DNA of 64,000 nt from Pithys albifrons albifrons (lineage: Eukaryota; Chordata; Aves; Passeriformes; Thamnophilidae): contig NC_092461.1 of the NCBI RefSeq assembly GCF_047495875.1, positions 62,298,299-62,362,298 on the forward strand, read 5' to 3'. The position numbers and the translations under genes are program-made. Shown here one piece after another: positions 24,183 through 38,115 of this stretch. The notes beneath the pieces were generated by a model. It was not told where the DNA came from. It saw nothing but the letters and a program-made list of their open reading frames with translations, and made no database searches. Numbering within the stretch: position 1 is the first letter of the stretch; every line of letters starts with the position of its first letter.

Positions 24183-26639
24183 GCCAGTGCAGGGGGAATA
24201 GCTGGGAAGAAGAGGTGGGGGTTAAAGTTCATTTTTAGTTTTCTGCATCATTTGATCTCATTTTGACTTGTGGTCATGTGATCAGGCAGAAGTCAGTGCA
24301 AGGAGAAGCAGCATGGGGGAGGCTGAGTCAATGTCAGAAAAGCCTAGAAGAAAAGTAAAGATCATTAATTAAAAGTGGGGTTTGTCTATTTTTCTGCTTT
24401 TTTTCCCCCTTGAGTATGAATATAAAATTATTGTTCATAAACAATTTCTTGTTGCTTCCAGTCTTCTTTTGGAATCCCCTATGTTCAGAGTCCTGATAAA
24501 TGAAGCTTTTCTTTATTGCACGCAGGCATCACAAATCAATATTGCTGCAAAGGTATCTGCCTATTTTCTATGTCCTTGATGTCATTCCAGAATATGTTGC
24601 CTGTTTATGATGGACATTTAAAAAACAAAGTGATGTAAATGTAATTAGGAAAACAATCTTGTTTTGATTTATAAACAGGATGAAGCTTATCATTGATTCT
24701 GTCAGTGTATTACATATAACAGTGCATAAAATGGTCCTCGTTTTGAGAGGAAAGGGGTAAGAACTCACCCATCACCTTTTTTTCTGGCTTTGAATGACTG
24801 GCACACCGTGTGTGCATGCAGGCAGGTATGTGAACACCTGGGTGCCTGCTCAGGTATTGGGAAGCTGACCAAAGGTTGGATGGCTCGTTGCCTTCACAAT
24901 CCTTCAGCCTCAGAGGAGCACACTGTTGCCCACAGTGCCGGATCTCTGTTTCTGCTAGTACTGTGTTTGGGCAGAACCCGATAGATACAGTCTAAAAACA
25001 GAGCACAGAAGAAATCCTGTGGACTACAGCCTGGCAGGGTGGAGTCCTGAAGATGCTGTTCAGGGCCGAGCAGCAGCTGGAGGTGCCATGCAGGAGGCAG
25101 TCTGGTTGCAATACAAGGATGAGCCAAGTACATGTGCTTATTTCAAACATCACAGGTTACTGCCAGAGGAAGAGGCTTTGAGGAGTGAGAGATTGTAGAT
25201 ATGCAATGGTGGACATTCTCTAACATTGTTTTGTGTGCTGGTTGTAGTGACAATGCCCAGTTCCACTCTTATGTTGTTTTATAGTATGATCCGAAGATTT
25301 ATGCAGCAGATGAGGCTTTTTATCTTGGCTCAAAAGGGAGTTCCACTGCCTTTTGATTCTGCTGAGTCACCACTTTCAAATCTGAATGCATAAAATTAAG
25401 GATGAAAACCACGATGTTTTGGTTTTAGCCCTTCAGAAAGAAAAAAAATAGGTTATTAATGAAGTTTTATAGTTATCTTTCTCCATAAAGAAGAGTGGTT
25501 CCTATTGCAACATGACTACTACAAAGTTTCAGGGAATAACAGCAGCAGTGAGGAAGTGCACACAGACCCCACTGGGGCTGTAGAAGTTGTTGTTATCTGT
25601 ACCAGAAATCAGGCCAGAAACTCCTTTATCAAAGCAGTTGTCAGTAGCAGCCATTACCTTAAGTGCTGGTTGAAAGAGATGAGCTGCAAAGCCTCAGGGA
25701 TAACACAATTTAAAGGAAGCTTTGGTGGGATAAGGAAGTACCAAAGTCTGATGGCCACAGAGATCTGTGATCTGTGAGTCTTCAGTGTTCAGATGATTTA
25801 ATATGATTTGAGTGTCAGCTTTCAGAATGACACATTATTACAATGTGGGTCAGAATTCTTGTGAAAAACGCAGACAATGAGCCCCTGGTCCTCTTGATGA
25901 ATACTGTTCATTAAATAATTTAAGAATTATTGAGAGTGTGATCTTCTGAAAGGAAGCTGCCTGTCTTCTCCTTTCAGACCTTGATTCTTTTGTTGTGAAT
26001 GATAGAGATATCATTTGGCAGAAGGTTTTTACAAAATGAAGCCCTTCTCCATGGGACAAGGAGAGGGAACCACAATCCATTTCTAATTTGCCATCATTCT
26101 TCTACAAGAGACTTTGAATGGACTCCGGCTGGAATTAATTGACTCAAACAAAAAACATACCCATTGCCAACCCCCGCCTACATTTTTTTCATCATATTTT
26201 ATCTAATGTTTCCAAACTTTCCCACTTGTAACATTTGTGAAGGGGAAAATTCATTACCTCTTACCAGATTAATGTTTTCTTTGCAACCTTCAGGACCTTT
26301 TCTCTTTTTTTCATTTCAGTTAATTTCAGTCTATGCCAATGTGCTGCATGTCTTCTGGGAACAAAAACTGAGCCAGATTTATCCAGCAAAAGTTGCTTTC
26401 TCTGCTCTATTAGAAGAGAAATGCCACATTAGCAGCCTGAATTTTACATCTTTTTGTGCTACTGCATCACGTTGAGAAAACTTCTCCAAGTAACTGTCCA
26501 GTGTCACCTGCAGGGCTGTTTGGGCATGCCCACTTCCACCCACTCAGCCTTCCCATCACAGACTTTGCCTGTACTCTCCCTGTATAATTTTCAAAGCTCA
26601 TTATTGTATTTTCTTACAATGTTTCATTGTCCCTGATTT

Positions 26640-26890
26640 TGTTTTGTTTTGAGTTTTTTAACATTATCTCCATTCTCTTTAATGCCATCAGACCCTCTTA
26701 TTTTAGCATTATGTGATGTGATTAGCATGTCGTTTAACAACACACTCTGCCACTGTATTACTGAAGCTGCTAAATGAGATGAAACTAGTTTATAAATCTC
26801 CTTAAGCTCATAGAGAGCTAAATAAACTTGAATTCTTACTGCTTACCTTTCTGGTTTTTAAAGATGGATTTAAAAGCTTTCAAGCCATAT
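26640..26890. promoter_or_regulatory. Possible conserved non-coding element
   Basis: This is unique AT-rich sequence without simple repeats. It contains repeated TAGCATTATGTGATG/GATTAGCATG-like motifs and many short homeobox-type cores. It resembles conserved non-coding DNA in texture, but the evidence is weaker than for the 13.7 and 23.3 kb blocks because there are almost no retained CpGs. Confidence 0.15.
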
Positions 26891-29800
26891 AAACCAGCTT
26901 GAAGTCACTCTTTATGGAAGATTAGCAAGACCCATCACCAACTCTCACACAAACCTACAAAACAGGCCCTGCTATTATTTCATAGGGACAACCAGGTTGG
27001 AGACTATGAGTGTTACTTCCATTTTTAAAGCATTTTAAATAAAACTGTGTCATCATTTTTTTTTCTGATGTATTAGGCTCCTTGCTGCACCTATTTGCAA
27101 CAATGATTTTCTCTTCTGATCTGCTGCCATGCAATGACAATCAAAGCATTTGAGCATTTCCTTTATGACGTTATTCATTACAAGTACGGAAAAGGCGTGT
27201 GGAGGAGTAAAGGTCCTCCAGAATACTCTTTAGTTATTTTTGACTTTTAATTTAGAAAATAGGCACCCATGTGGCTACAGGTTCAGACCATGTGCTGTAA
27301 AATACACTAGATGTAAGGGTAAGAGAAAAGGAAGATTGTGAGGAGACCCAAATATAGGGTGTTATATCCTTTCTGTCTGCTCTTGACTTTCTTCAGTATG
27401 CATTCAAATACCTTTAAACAATTTTATCTTACTTTTACTGAACAACAGTCTTGATTTTTTTGTGTTGTGGCCATCCTATACACTCAAGTACATTAAAAAG
27501 ACTTACCTGCAGCTTTCTGACTGAAAAATAAAGAGCATTGTAACACTAGTAATAAAAATACAACATGTAGCACTTTAGAGTTTTATAGTGCTCTACAGAA
27601 ATTGAAATACCATTGCACCCTTTATTAATAGTATTAATTACACTAACTCATTGTGGTAGCATGTTCAGAGAGGAATTTGTCAGCATCATATGGTGCTGTG
27701 GTTAGGCTGTCACACTGAGAGATCTTGGGCATTCCTGGCTTTTAGTTTGGTACTTTCCCAAAACATTTAATATGTCTGATATTGGGTTGTTTGTTAGTGA
27801 TTATTCTGATGTGCTGGCGGGTTGTTTCTTCTTCTCATAAGTAAGTTGGATTTTTTTTTCCTTCATAGCTTTATCAGATAAGATGATGCATTTTAGTTTT
27901 CCTTTTGAGGAGATGTGATTTATATGTTAATACTCATTGTTGGTCATTCCAATTTATTCTGTCTCTGACCAAAATGTTCACAGGAGTCAGTCAGAATATT
28001 CATCAAACTTTGTGAGGTTATCTATTTCCTGAAAGTATTTTCAGGCCACAGTTTTAACAAATTGCTAGTTATTCTGTGTGTCCCAGTTTTTGTGGAAACA
28101 TCAGAGGGGACCTGATTTTCAGAAAGCAATGAGGACAAGAAAACAGACCACATTAAAGTTTCAGCTACCCTGAAATTACCAGCTGTTAAATCTTGACCAT
28201 TACTGCATTAATTTCCCCAGACTGTACACTGTACATTCTACTCTGTACGTTGCATATCATCTAGTATTAAAAGTAACAAATGTTTACTCTTGCTATATAT
28301 TTGATGTAAAAAGTATCTAATTTAAGGGATTTCAATGGATGTATAATTCCTGTGTTTTGCTGATTTATAATAATCATTTCAACTGTGTTAAAAATACATA
28401 AATACCAGTTTTAAATTTCTCTTACAATTGATTTTACCTTGCCTATTTATGATATAATTTTTCACTTTGCTTTTGTAGTTTGCTTGGTATTCCTGTGAAG
28501 GAACCGGATTTATGTTTGTACCGCTGTCTTTTCCCTTACTTTCACTTGTTTATATCAATTTTCAGTATTTCTTCTAAGTACATCAAAGTACTTTCACCAG
28601 TCTCATAGAGACACCTTGCTCTTCCATATGGTATTCCGCTTTCTGCACAGCGACTGTTTGGTTGTTTTTCATTTTGAAATTTAATGCAGCTATAATTTTT
28701 TCTTTGACTTTCATCCTCATCTTCTAATGAAATTAAACATTCATGACACAAAACTTGTGCTCAGTAAAAAAACAAAGATCTGTTTTCTGTCTTGTGTTAT
28801 ATTGTAGTATTTCAGTGAAGGGCTTGGAGAACTGTTCTTCATTTCTTAATGGAACTGTAAGCAAAATCATGTTACATGGTTGGGGTTTTTTACTGTCCAT
28901 TATTTTATTCATTTTGAAAGATGACATCTCAGTTTTCTATGTGAAGTTTCTAAGTTCATTTTCCAGCTAACCTAAGAAAAATATGTTGTTTATTTTAAAA
29001 GATTTCAAAGTCTGGGCAAGCTAAGATAGGGAAACTCAAAACCATTTGCATGACAATATTATACTACAGGCCTGTATATTCTTCTCTTCATCAGAAATGG
29101 GATTATGGCACGAGTATACAGGATTTCTTATCCATATAATTTGGTGGCAGGAAATATTAAAATAAACTATAAACTCAATTTGCAGCTTGTCTTAGGGAGG
29201 AAATTGGGATATTACTGTGTAAAATACAGATTGCAGACTAGCAACTAAAACATGGATTTGCAGAAATAGAATGATTACATAAGGTTCTCTGTCATTTTCT
29301 TTCAGTAACATTGAATATAATTACCTTACCATTTATCTCAGTAAATGTTAGGTTCCCAAATAAAGCTACATAAACAGAAATTTTTGTATCCCTTAAAAGA
29401 AAAAAAAACCTGAAGAGGCATCAACTAACTATATTCTTGATGAAACTTCTACATCTTAATCCATACAATCAAATTAACTAAGGAACTAGAGTCCACAAAA
29501 AAAGTTACTACTTTGTTGGAAATTCACTTCTATAAACAGAATTAGTACTTTGTTAATTTTTTACAAAGATGAGGGCCTAAGTTTTAAACATGTTGAGCCT
29601 CTTCTCATAAGTTTGTGAGTGAATTAATTGCTTACCTATGATATTCTATGGGGACATGAGAAATTACAAAGTGAGCTTTGCTGCTGAAAGCTCCATCTAT
29701 ATGCTTCAGGCTCATCAGCATCAGATATGTTTTCCTTATGCTCGTTTCAGGCCTGCTCTTTATGCATGAAAAGTCAAAGCGGGAGCCTCTTGGTATTGAC

Positions 29801-29931
29801 TGCTGAGGCTGCTCATTTTGGGTGTGCTTCTGGTACCCAAAGCCATGTGGCTTCTGATGGGATGCACTGCCTGTGGGAAACAATGGGGGGTTATCCTTTG
29901 TCATCATCGTGTAGAGATTATATTTAATTTC

Positions 29932-29974
29932 ATTTTATTTTATTTTATTTTTATTTTTTTATTTTATTTTAATT
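29932..29974 (+). repeat. (ATTTT)n microsatellite
   Basis: This is a run of ATTTT and TTTTTA units, about 43 bp with imperfect spacing. It is a plain AT-rich pentanucleotide repeat. A separate poly-A run follows about 50 bp downstream. Confidence 0.85.
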
Positions 29975-32900
29975 TCCCCCATATCTAACTGATGTCCAGC
30001 TTTCAAGAAATGAAGTTCCACCAAAAAAAAAAAAAAAGCAGAACTTTGTTTCTTTTTAAAAAGCAAGAAATAAATAAACCTCAGAATTCTTATTATTTTT
30101 GCATTGTTTCTTCAAACAACTATTGCTTCAAATTGACAGCAGAGAATTTTTTTTTATGGTGCCTGTGAGGGAGTGCTGAGGTTGGGCATTGGCTTTGAAG
30201 AGCTGGGGAACCACATTACATTTGCCAGCACCTAGTGAGGCAGGAGCCCCATGCTCCCATCATCCCTGGAGTCATGTCCTGCCTCCACAATGCCTCCCCT
30301 CTGGCCGTATTTGATCAAGATGGGAGAGGAAGTAACTTTTCTGTGGAAAAGGGAGCCTGGGAGTTTTTTAACAGTTTCAGTGAAAGAGGAAGTAAAGACC
30401 AAGAGAAGATATGCTGGAGGTAAGGATTAATTTTAGGGATTGTTGCTGGGATAAAAGTACCCCACTACAAACTGCACAGGTGCAAATCCGAGCGGTGTAA
30501 ATTTGTGCCTTGGTCCTGCCTTGGACTAAAATGGGCCCCCTGTCTCAAGTGGTAAATAATATCTTATTATTTTGATTAAGAAGTCTAAAGTAGATGTTTT
30601 ATTTTCTGAAAGTCAAATGCTTGTATTGTTTGAGGATTTCCCCCCCCAATTAAAACTATGATGGGATTGCTAGTTTTTGTCACCTTTGAAAGTTTGGCTT
30701 CCATGGTTTTGTTCAGAAATTTTGCAAGTGCAAAATTACAAGTACCTTTAGTGTCTAAAGACTTGCTCGACTTACAATGCCCAAGCACCTATTGCATCTG
30801 AACCCCCAAACATGCAGGGGTTTGGATGTAGCAGTAGGGTTTAATTCCTCATGTATAAAACACACTATGCAATTGACTGCTAAATAGAACAGATGTACTG
30901 TGCTTTTTAATACAGTTGAAAACACATTATGTTTAGAGAATTTTAAGCCTTCATTTTGGAGCTGATACGCTGCAAGCTGTTTGGCTTCCATTGCCTTGTT
31001 CATTGCAGAATTTTCTCTGTGGTATTATTTATACTTAAAACAAGCAAGAAGTAGCAGTGTCTATAGGAAGAGCTTGCAATGCATAGACAGGACTGCTGCT
31101 GTCTGGAAAAAAAGCATAGGGTATAGCCAAAGAAAGCCTATATGTGATCTACTTTTAATACTGTATGACTTTATGTAAGTGATGTCAGTGCTGCAGTTTT
31201 TCATTGGGGCAAGCATTGTATGGGGCAAGGAAAGGGTAACATTCTTACGAAAAAGAGCTGACAAAGGGGTTTGATGCAGATTTCTACCTACTTATGTGTG
31301 AACCAGTTACACAAGAACTACAAAGTGTTCTTGTCTTTGTTTTTGTTTTTTTTTTTCTTTTCAGTAAGTGGTAGTTGCAGACACTATGATTTGAGGGAGG
31401 GCGAGGTTCATTTCTGCTTGTATTTAGAGTAATATGTGCATTTACTAAACACAGTATAGGACTGAACCTTCACATTGTGTCTTTTGGCAGCTTTTTCAAT
31501 AAAATCAAGCTATATTTCAGTGTAGATTCTATCCCTATTGGAATCTGTACAGTGTTTTTTTCATGTGTTTTGTTTCCTATCTCGATTATAGGTAGGTAAG
31601 TCTTAGAGGAACATATGAAGTTTGAGATTGCTGAAGGTATAAAGAGACATTTCCATACTTTGACTATTCAGGAACCTAATTTTTTTTTCTAATAAACTTT
31701 TTCACTTTCTCTGATGTAGCAATTCAGTTATGATTTGGTTATGGATTATGGGATGCCTAATATGTATGCACATTTCCTTGTTTAAGAAATAACTTGATTT
31801 TCAGTTCCACCTTAATTTGCATTTAATTTCCAGAATTTCTTACTCCAGTCACCAAACTGGCATGGTGCATGTAAAGTGGAGAAATTATCTCTTGCAAGTA
31901 GTCTTGTTTATTAGAATTCTATCTCGTCAGAAATGCACACGGTTTTATCTTCTCCTTTTTCAACTTCTATTACTTTGTCTTTCTGCCTTGACTTCAGTGT
32001 GTTTAATAACAATGACTATGAATAACTAGAGCTGGTGATTTTATAGATGGCATTTTATGTCTGTAATTTATATATAGGTACATTTCTAGACATAATGCAT
32101 TATATTACAAGTGATAAATACACTGAAAAGTGGTGTTCACATGAAATGTCAAATGTTTAAATACACTCTTTCTACAAAATAAACAGCATTAATTAGGAAT
32201 TACTCTTGCATTACTTCTTCATTCCATTGTTTGGGGTTTGCCAGCTCACTTGATTTTCTTGTTTGAGTCATGTGAATTAGGAAGGCTTATTAGACATAGG
32301 CAAGCCTACTACTCCTTGCTCATGTTCTTCCTGGTATCCATGGTTATAATTTACTGTTTCTAGATTTTGACAGAAGAGAGAAAAAGTGTTTGGAAAATAA
32401 GCTCACACAATGAGTAAATTTACTACATAGTTGCATAGGCCTTCTTATGGCTAAACAGAAATATAATACCTGACATCTCTAATCAATGTATTTTTTTTCT
32501 CCACTAAAATCTACAAGTATTCACAAACAATGTGTCACAGAAGAGGATGCTAAGGAACAGACACTGAGGAACTGAACACACCTTAAAGTAATGAATCAAA
32601 TAGAATTCTTTAGTAATATCATGAGAATTTTCTCCAGAGAAGGCATATAATCAATTGAATAGAAACGTGTAGTATTTTACTCTGTTCTTATGGACAGATT
32701 ATAAACTAAAATACATTTTGTCATTAAATTGCATATCAGACAGTCAGTATGGAAAACCTAAACCTTGTGCATGAAAAATTGTTATATTTGTGAATATCAA
32801 CACACTCAAAATTATACACAGGTTATACACAAGTACATATTGCTTGAATAGTGCTTGTTCTACATGTCACAATCCAAGGTTCTTTTTTTATCGTTGTTAT

Positions 32901-34789
32901 TCAAAGAAAATGAAAGATCTTTATCAAAGCAGCAGGGGATGAGATTTCAGTAATTTCTAAAAAAGATTTTTTTTTGTTTGCAGACATGCTTTGCCTCAAA
33001 ATTATAAGCATTTCATGAATAGTGAAGTGTTTAACTGATTTTTTTAGATTTATATCATTTTTACAGAAAAAAAGAATACATGGATCTACAATAATGAATG
33101 TGGAAAAATCTTTAAAAATCTCCAGGTTACAAATAAACACAACTTCATGCATATTGTATTATGTATGATTTTGTCTTGCAAGAACCAGCTAAAACCAGGC
33201 CTACCAGCTTCCCACAAACAAAACCATTTCAATTTCTGACTCCAAATAACTTAAATAGCCTCCTGATTAGCAAGGTGCTTAGGCATGTAAGTAGTCTCAG
33301 TGAGTATCCCCAGCAAAGCTAAATATATTTGCCAAATCACTTACCTAGGGTGTCTCCTGAATTTTTTGAATTGTTGCATTGTTTACCCTGCTCTAGTTTC
33401 TACCAAGTGACTCAACGGCAGTTAAGCAGCTGCTGGAGCAGGACACCTCTCTATCATACCAAACCCTGTACTTGGCCAGTGCTTCATTGTTCCCTTTAAC
33501 TCCAGTCTCCAGCTGGAGGGTGGGGATGGAGTTTGTAAATTAGGGGGTTTGGTTCCGGTTTTGGTTTCGTTTTTTGTTTGGTTGAGGTTTTTTGTTAGGA
33601 TTTTTGTAATTGGTTTTGGGTTTGGTTTTTTTCAGTCCACCCATTCCTTATCTGGTATTTAGCTTGTAATGTTTGGCCAAGAAAATCTTTTTGCAGTAAA
33701 CTTGTACAGTCCTTAGCAAAATCGGACCCTGTTGAAGACCTAATCGCTGCTACAGAACTGTAGTGCCCGGTTGAAACCTATAGTTATATGACCTGTTTAA
33801 AAAATACGTAGCTATGAACAGAATACCTAAGCAAAAATGACCATGTCAGTGTCATAGACATAAATAGTATCTTTCTCTGTCCTTGGAGGCTGCTTTTTTC
33901 CTACAAATTAGAATGTTTGGCTTAAGACTATAATGAGAAATTATTGAGCCTTTTCTATAGTTCTCTAATGGTTCTCAGATATTTCTGATCCTGATCTGTA
34001 GAAATATGGCCAGTACAGAAAATAATGTGTGTGCCAGTGTCTTTGAAAAATTCAGGCAGATCTACACACAAGCATTAGCAGTATTATATATTGTTTTGAT
34101 TTAGAATTTTGATTTTGCCAACATTTACAAATATCTGTGCTCTAAATAACTCTGTTAGATTTCTTTAATTTTTGTTTGAGTAATGACTTGTAACAATATG
34201 TGTACTCACACACACCTTAACAAATCCAAGGTCTTCAGTTGAAGTAGTGTATGTCTTTACATCAATACAGTGTATAAAATAATATATTAAACTGCATTTT
34301 TAAATCTGGGGAATCTTAAAATTAGTATGGCAAATCTGCTCTCTGAACAATAGTGAGAAATACCATATTATTGGAGGGGTGGAGGAGGAATAAAATAATT
34401 ATTGGGTTGTGGAGAGTGACATACAGCTTGCATGACAAATTATGGCAATGGCAAGTAATGCTTCCAGCATCAGTAAGGCCTCAAACTATGCACTATGCTC
34501 AGTACCAAAAATGCATCCCTTTCTCTGCACCAACTGTAGAAAGCCCATAGCGGCTTGGATGACCAGGAACTGGCATATTGTGCCCTAGAAAGAGAGTTGG
34601 AAGGAACTGTGATTGCTCAGGATAGCAATGGACTGAAGAGGAACGGTGCAGCAGTTCTGCTTAAGGGTGAAAACTATCAAAAAGACAGGAAAAAAAATCT
34701 CCATACCTATGGTAGATTTCAGGAGAAGATAAAGGGCTAAACCACATGTAAACACTAGAAAAACTAATGGCGACAAGACTAGAGCAATG

Positions 34790-34945
34790 CAGCTGCCTGA
34801 GAGGCTGAGATGTGCTCATGACAGGTCATTAAGAACAGGTTAGACCAATGCATTAAGAGTGAGAAAGGTGTTGATCATCCTGCCTTAAAGGAGGGGGGTG
34901 GACATCGATGGCCTCCTGACCTCTTTCAGCCTCATGATCTTGTTG
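34790..34945 (+). mobile_element. Old CR1-like 3' tail, sense
   Basis: The end of this block (CATCCTGCCTTAAAGGAGG, then GTGGACATCGATGGCCTCCTGACCTC and TTTCAGCCTCATGATC) follows the pattern of an old CR1 3' terminus on the plus strand: CTGCCTTG...GGACTAGATGACCTCCTGAGG...CAGCCCTATGATTC. Substitutions are numerous, so it is an ancient copy. The upstream limit is uncertain. The preceding sequence (CAGGTCATTAAGAACAGGTTAGACC) is compatible with the same element. Confidence 0.6.
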
Positions 34946-37900
34946 ATACTTTTTTTTTCTGGGTTCATGGTATATATTTAACCAACCCAGGTGTATGTAA
35001 TCTAAGAGGGAATGTTATAGTTTTCCTATATGGAAATTAAATTTCTCTTCATACTTTGGCACTCTCTGATGGACACCTTTTTCTCAGCTCAGTCCTAGTT
35101 CTTCATGGGACATTTTCATTTCCTTTGATAAGCATATGGCTGAGACTTGACAGAGAAGTACACAAAGAACAATCGGTTTTGGAAGCCTGCATCTCAGCAA
35201 GCACACTATCTGTAACCATCTTATCAAATACACTCGAATTGTCTAACGCAGGATCTTTTTGAAGTATAAACGTCAGAACTGGGAGGGGAAAGCTTAGGCT
35301 GTCTCGTGCCTTCTGAGAGGGACAGCGTAGAAAGGACTGCAAGGGTGGGGGAGGAGGAGTAGTTTTACATCGCTTCTCTTCCAAACCTTAGGGCTACTGT
35401 GGCACTTGCAAAACACTTGTTGATTTAAAGAGTGCAAGCAGAGCTATTGACAGAGCCTATTACCTTCCTTGTCAGGTTAGACTCACCAGACAATGGTAAG
35501 GTTGAGTTGGTTAAGTTGTGTGTAAGTACACTCATGGTTACAAGTTGTGTTTTTCCAAACCATTCAGTACATTTGCATCATCTTTCAAGCACCTAATCAA
35601 ACATGTATTATCTTACTGCAAATACAAGACCGAAGTTAGTTTATCCGTTTCTCTTCCAGTCCCTTTCCTCTTTATTTATTTTTAATGAACAGCTTTGCTG
35701 TCTAATATTTTTAAACATTATAATAATTATTAAAAATTAATTTGAGAACTTAAAAGTGGAATGGCTGGAGTGGGATAGCATAAGAAAACTACCAAAATTT
35801 AATACAATTGTAGCCTCTTTCTCCTTCAGGATTGCTAACCTTGCTATTTCCAGATAAGCCATATTTAATGGATCTATAACAGCCACATGTATTAAAAGCA
35901 AAACCTCTACCTAAAAAAACTCAGAAAAACAGAGTTGTGAGAATGTACTATGGTAGGGTTGCAACTTCAGAAATGTGAACTATCTTCTGCTGATGTTGAG
36001 TTGTCTGGAGGGTATGCAAGGAGGATGGAGCAGAGACTCATTTTGGTGAGGTGCTAATTCTGATGCCCAGCACCTTTCTTTCTGATACAAGAAAGGAAAA
36101 AGAAACCCACAGAACTTCTTGCTGTGTTGTGAACAATATGTAATCTTGGCCTACATAAGGAGGTTAATGTGGTAATGCTGTCTGCTCTTAATACCTGAAG
36201 TGGGGAAGGCAGTTCAGAAGACCCCACCAGGGTCTCCAAATCCAAGGAGCTGCTTGGAGAAGACAGATGGACAGATGTCCCAAACTGCTCAAGGAAATCT
36301 TCAACTGTTCTGGTTGTTCTGCACTCTCAGTCTTCCAGAATGACTGTTCCCCATTCCTGATGCCTCTGTCTGGTGATTCAGGTGAAGCTGATGTCAAGGA
36401 GCTTTCAGAGGCCATGTCAATAGGGTGTAATGGAGGTGATCTCAGGGAAAGGAAAACTTCTGTCATACTACAGAGTCCTAAAAGCTCAGGGAGAATAATT
36501 TTTTCTAATATTTGTTAGATTAAAATAATTCCACACAAAATTTTTGTTATTCTAGGGTTTAGGGTTGGAAGTTAAACCAAAATATGAGCTTAGGAGGCTC
36601 TAATGAAAATGTAATTGGTTTAATAATGAAAATTTAAAAAAAAATAATTAGAAAAATAGAGCAAGAAGCTGAATGTCTGGATTTACAGAACTGTAACTTA
36701 AAACTCTTAACTCTGTTCTGAAGCGAAGCCAGATTACTTATATTTTCTTCATACTTTCTGGACTGAATTTACCTCAGTTATTGGTTTTTAAGATCAAGCT
36801 TCTGTGCTATCTGTAGATCAAAAAGCTATTTGTGGCCTCCAGTTTGGAAAGTCATTTAACTGGTTCTGTGACTAAATCACTGTCATCCTTCCATCTTGAT
36901 TTCATCTCTTTCATAATGGCATTAAGAACTGCAACGGAGAGAGGCAAATATTAAGTCTGCTGCATGAAATGTGTTTCTTGTACAGACATGCTTAGTTTTT
37001 GCCAGTTAAAAACATGCTTCACAACCACTCCATTTTTTTATATATCTTATGCACTCTAATTACATGAGCTAGTAAATTTACATGTGTGCATAACTCTAGA
37101 TTTACACAGTAAGTAGCCAGTGGTGAGCAGAGGTTGATCATACTGAAGATGTAATCAGCTTAATAGTAAATTTAGAAAGTACCTTCAACACAAAAGATGT
37201 AGGATCAGTTAGGCTGAGGACTGCACAATCATGATTTAAGAGGAAAGTTTTCTAACACATTTGGTCAGTGATGAGATGCAATTGTTAAATATCAATTAAT
37301 AAAGCTGCCTTAGAATCAATTTTTAAAGAACATCTCAAAGAGAGAAGCACACAGAGTGTGTCTAGGGGTTGTGTTAATGTGTACACCTCCACTTGCCAGT
37401 GGTGGGATGTCTTTTAATTGTGCCCTTCCTCAGCAATGCTTTTTAATATCAAATTCTTGTGAAGGTACAAAAACTTGTGTATTCAAATGCAGGAAATCAA
37501 GGGAAGAAGACAGTGTTGCACAATTCTAAACAAAATGCAAGTTAACATATTCAACAATGTAATTACAAGGGGAAGACAACATTGCTCTTTAAACAGCAAA
37601 ACCATAACAAACAAACAGGAAAACCATAACAAAACACTTCTAGCTTTATTTCTTATATGTAGCTCACTTATGCCCCTTAATGTGTGTGCTCGAGGGTTGT
37701 TTATCTTTTTTGTTAAAGGCAGAGTACAGGGCTAAACTGAGCTTTTTTAATCCTCAGTAGGAGGAATGGCAATGTCTTTTTTAATAGACTGAATGAATAC
37801 ACAGAATATGTCATAGCATAACTATTGTTGAGCACATGCTGCAGGATGAGAATATGGGAGAGACTGAGAATGTAAGACTAGCAAAAACAAAGATAAAAGA

Positions 37901-38017
37901 GAAAATAAGGACATAAGGGGAAAAAGGTGGTTAAAGAGAACAAATGGAGAAGTTGGGAGAGCAGTGAGAAATAAAGCATAATAACATAAAGAAATTTCTA
38001 TTTTCCACAAAAATTAT
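34946..38017. other. AT-rich non-coding sequence, no gene recognised
   Basis: No recognisable repeat or exon is seen in these 3 kb. A TAGGGTTTAGGG motif at about 36555 is only two units. Open frames (36188-36466 minus, 36267-36518 plus, 35103-35384 minus) overlap one another on opposite strands and carry no domain. Confidence 0.55.
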
Positions 38018-38115
38018 CACAGAGACCCAGAATTCCTGATGCTGGAAGGGACCTCTGGAGATCACCTGATTCTCCTCAAGCAGGTTCATTTCTACCAGGC
38101 TATTCTGGAGTACTC
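38018..38115 (-). mobile_element. CR1 LINE 3' terminal scrap, antisense
   Basis: The plus strand reads CACAGAGACCCAGAATTCC, then GCTGGAAGGGACCTCTGGAG, ATCACCTGATTC and CTCAAGCAGGTTCA. This is the reverse complement of the last about 100 bp of a CR1 element (CTGCTTGAG...CTCCAGAGGTCCCTTCC...TTCTGTG). It is a 5'-truncated copy with moderate divergence and no coding content. Confidence 0.75.

Larger units (their letters stand above)
21953..34789. other. Long AT-rich non-coding stretch
   Basis: I recognise no gene, RNA gene or clear transposon over almost 13 kb. Simple sequence includes the T-rich pyrimidine tract at 24141-24182, the ATTTT repeat at 29932-29974, a poly-A run near 30024-30038 and G/T-rich DNA at 33541-33630. 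A moderately GC-rich unique patch lies at 22080-22640. Possible conserved elements at 23240-23690 and 26640-26890 are listed separately. Open frames are all about 100 codons or fewer and look like chance frames. Confidence 0.5.

Noticed and set aside
36554..36566. Telomere-like TTTAGGG units
   Set aside because: Only about two units, and not the vertebrate TTAGGG hexamer in tandem.
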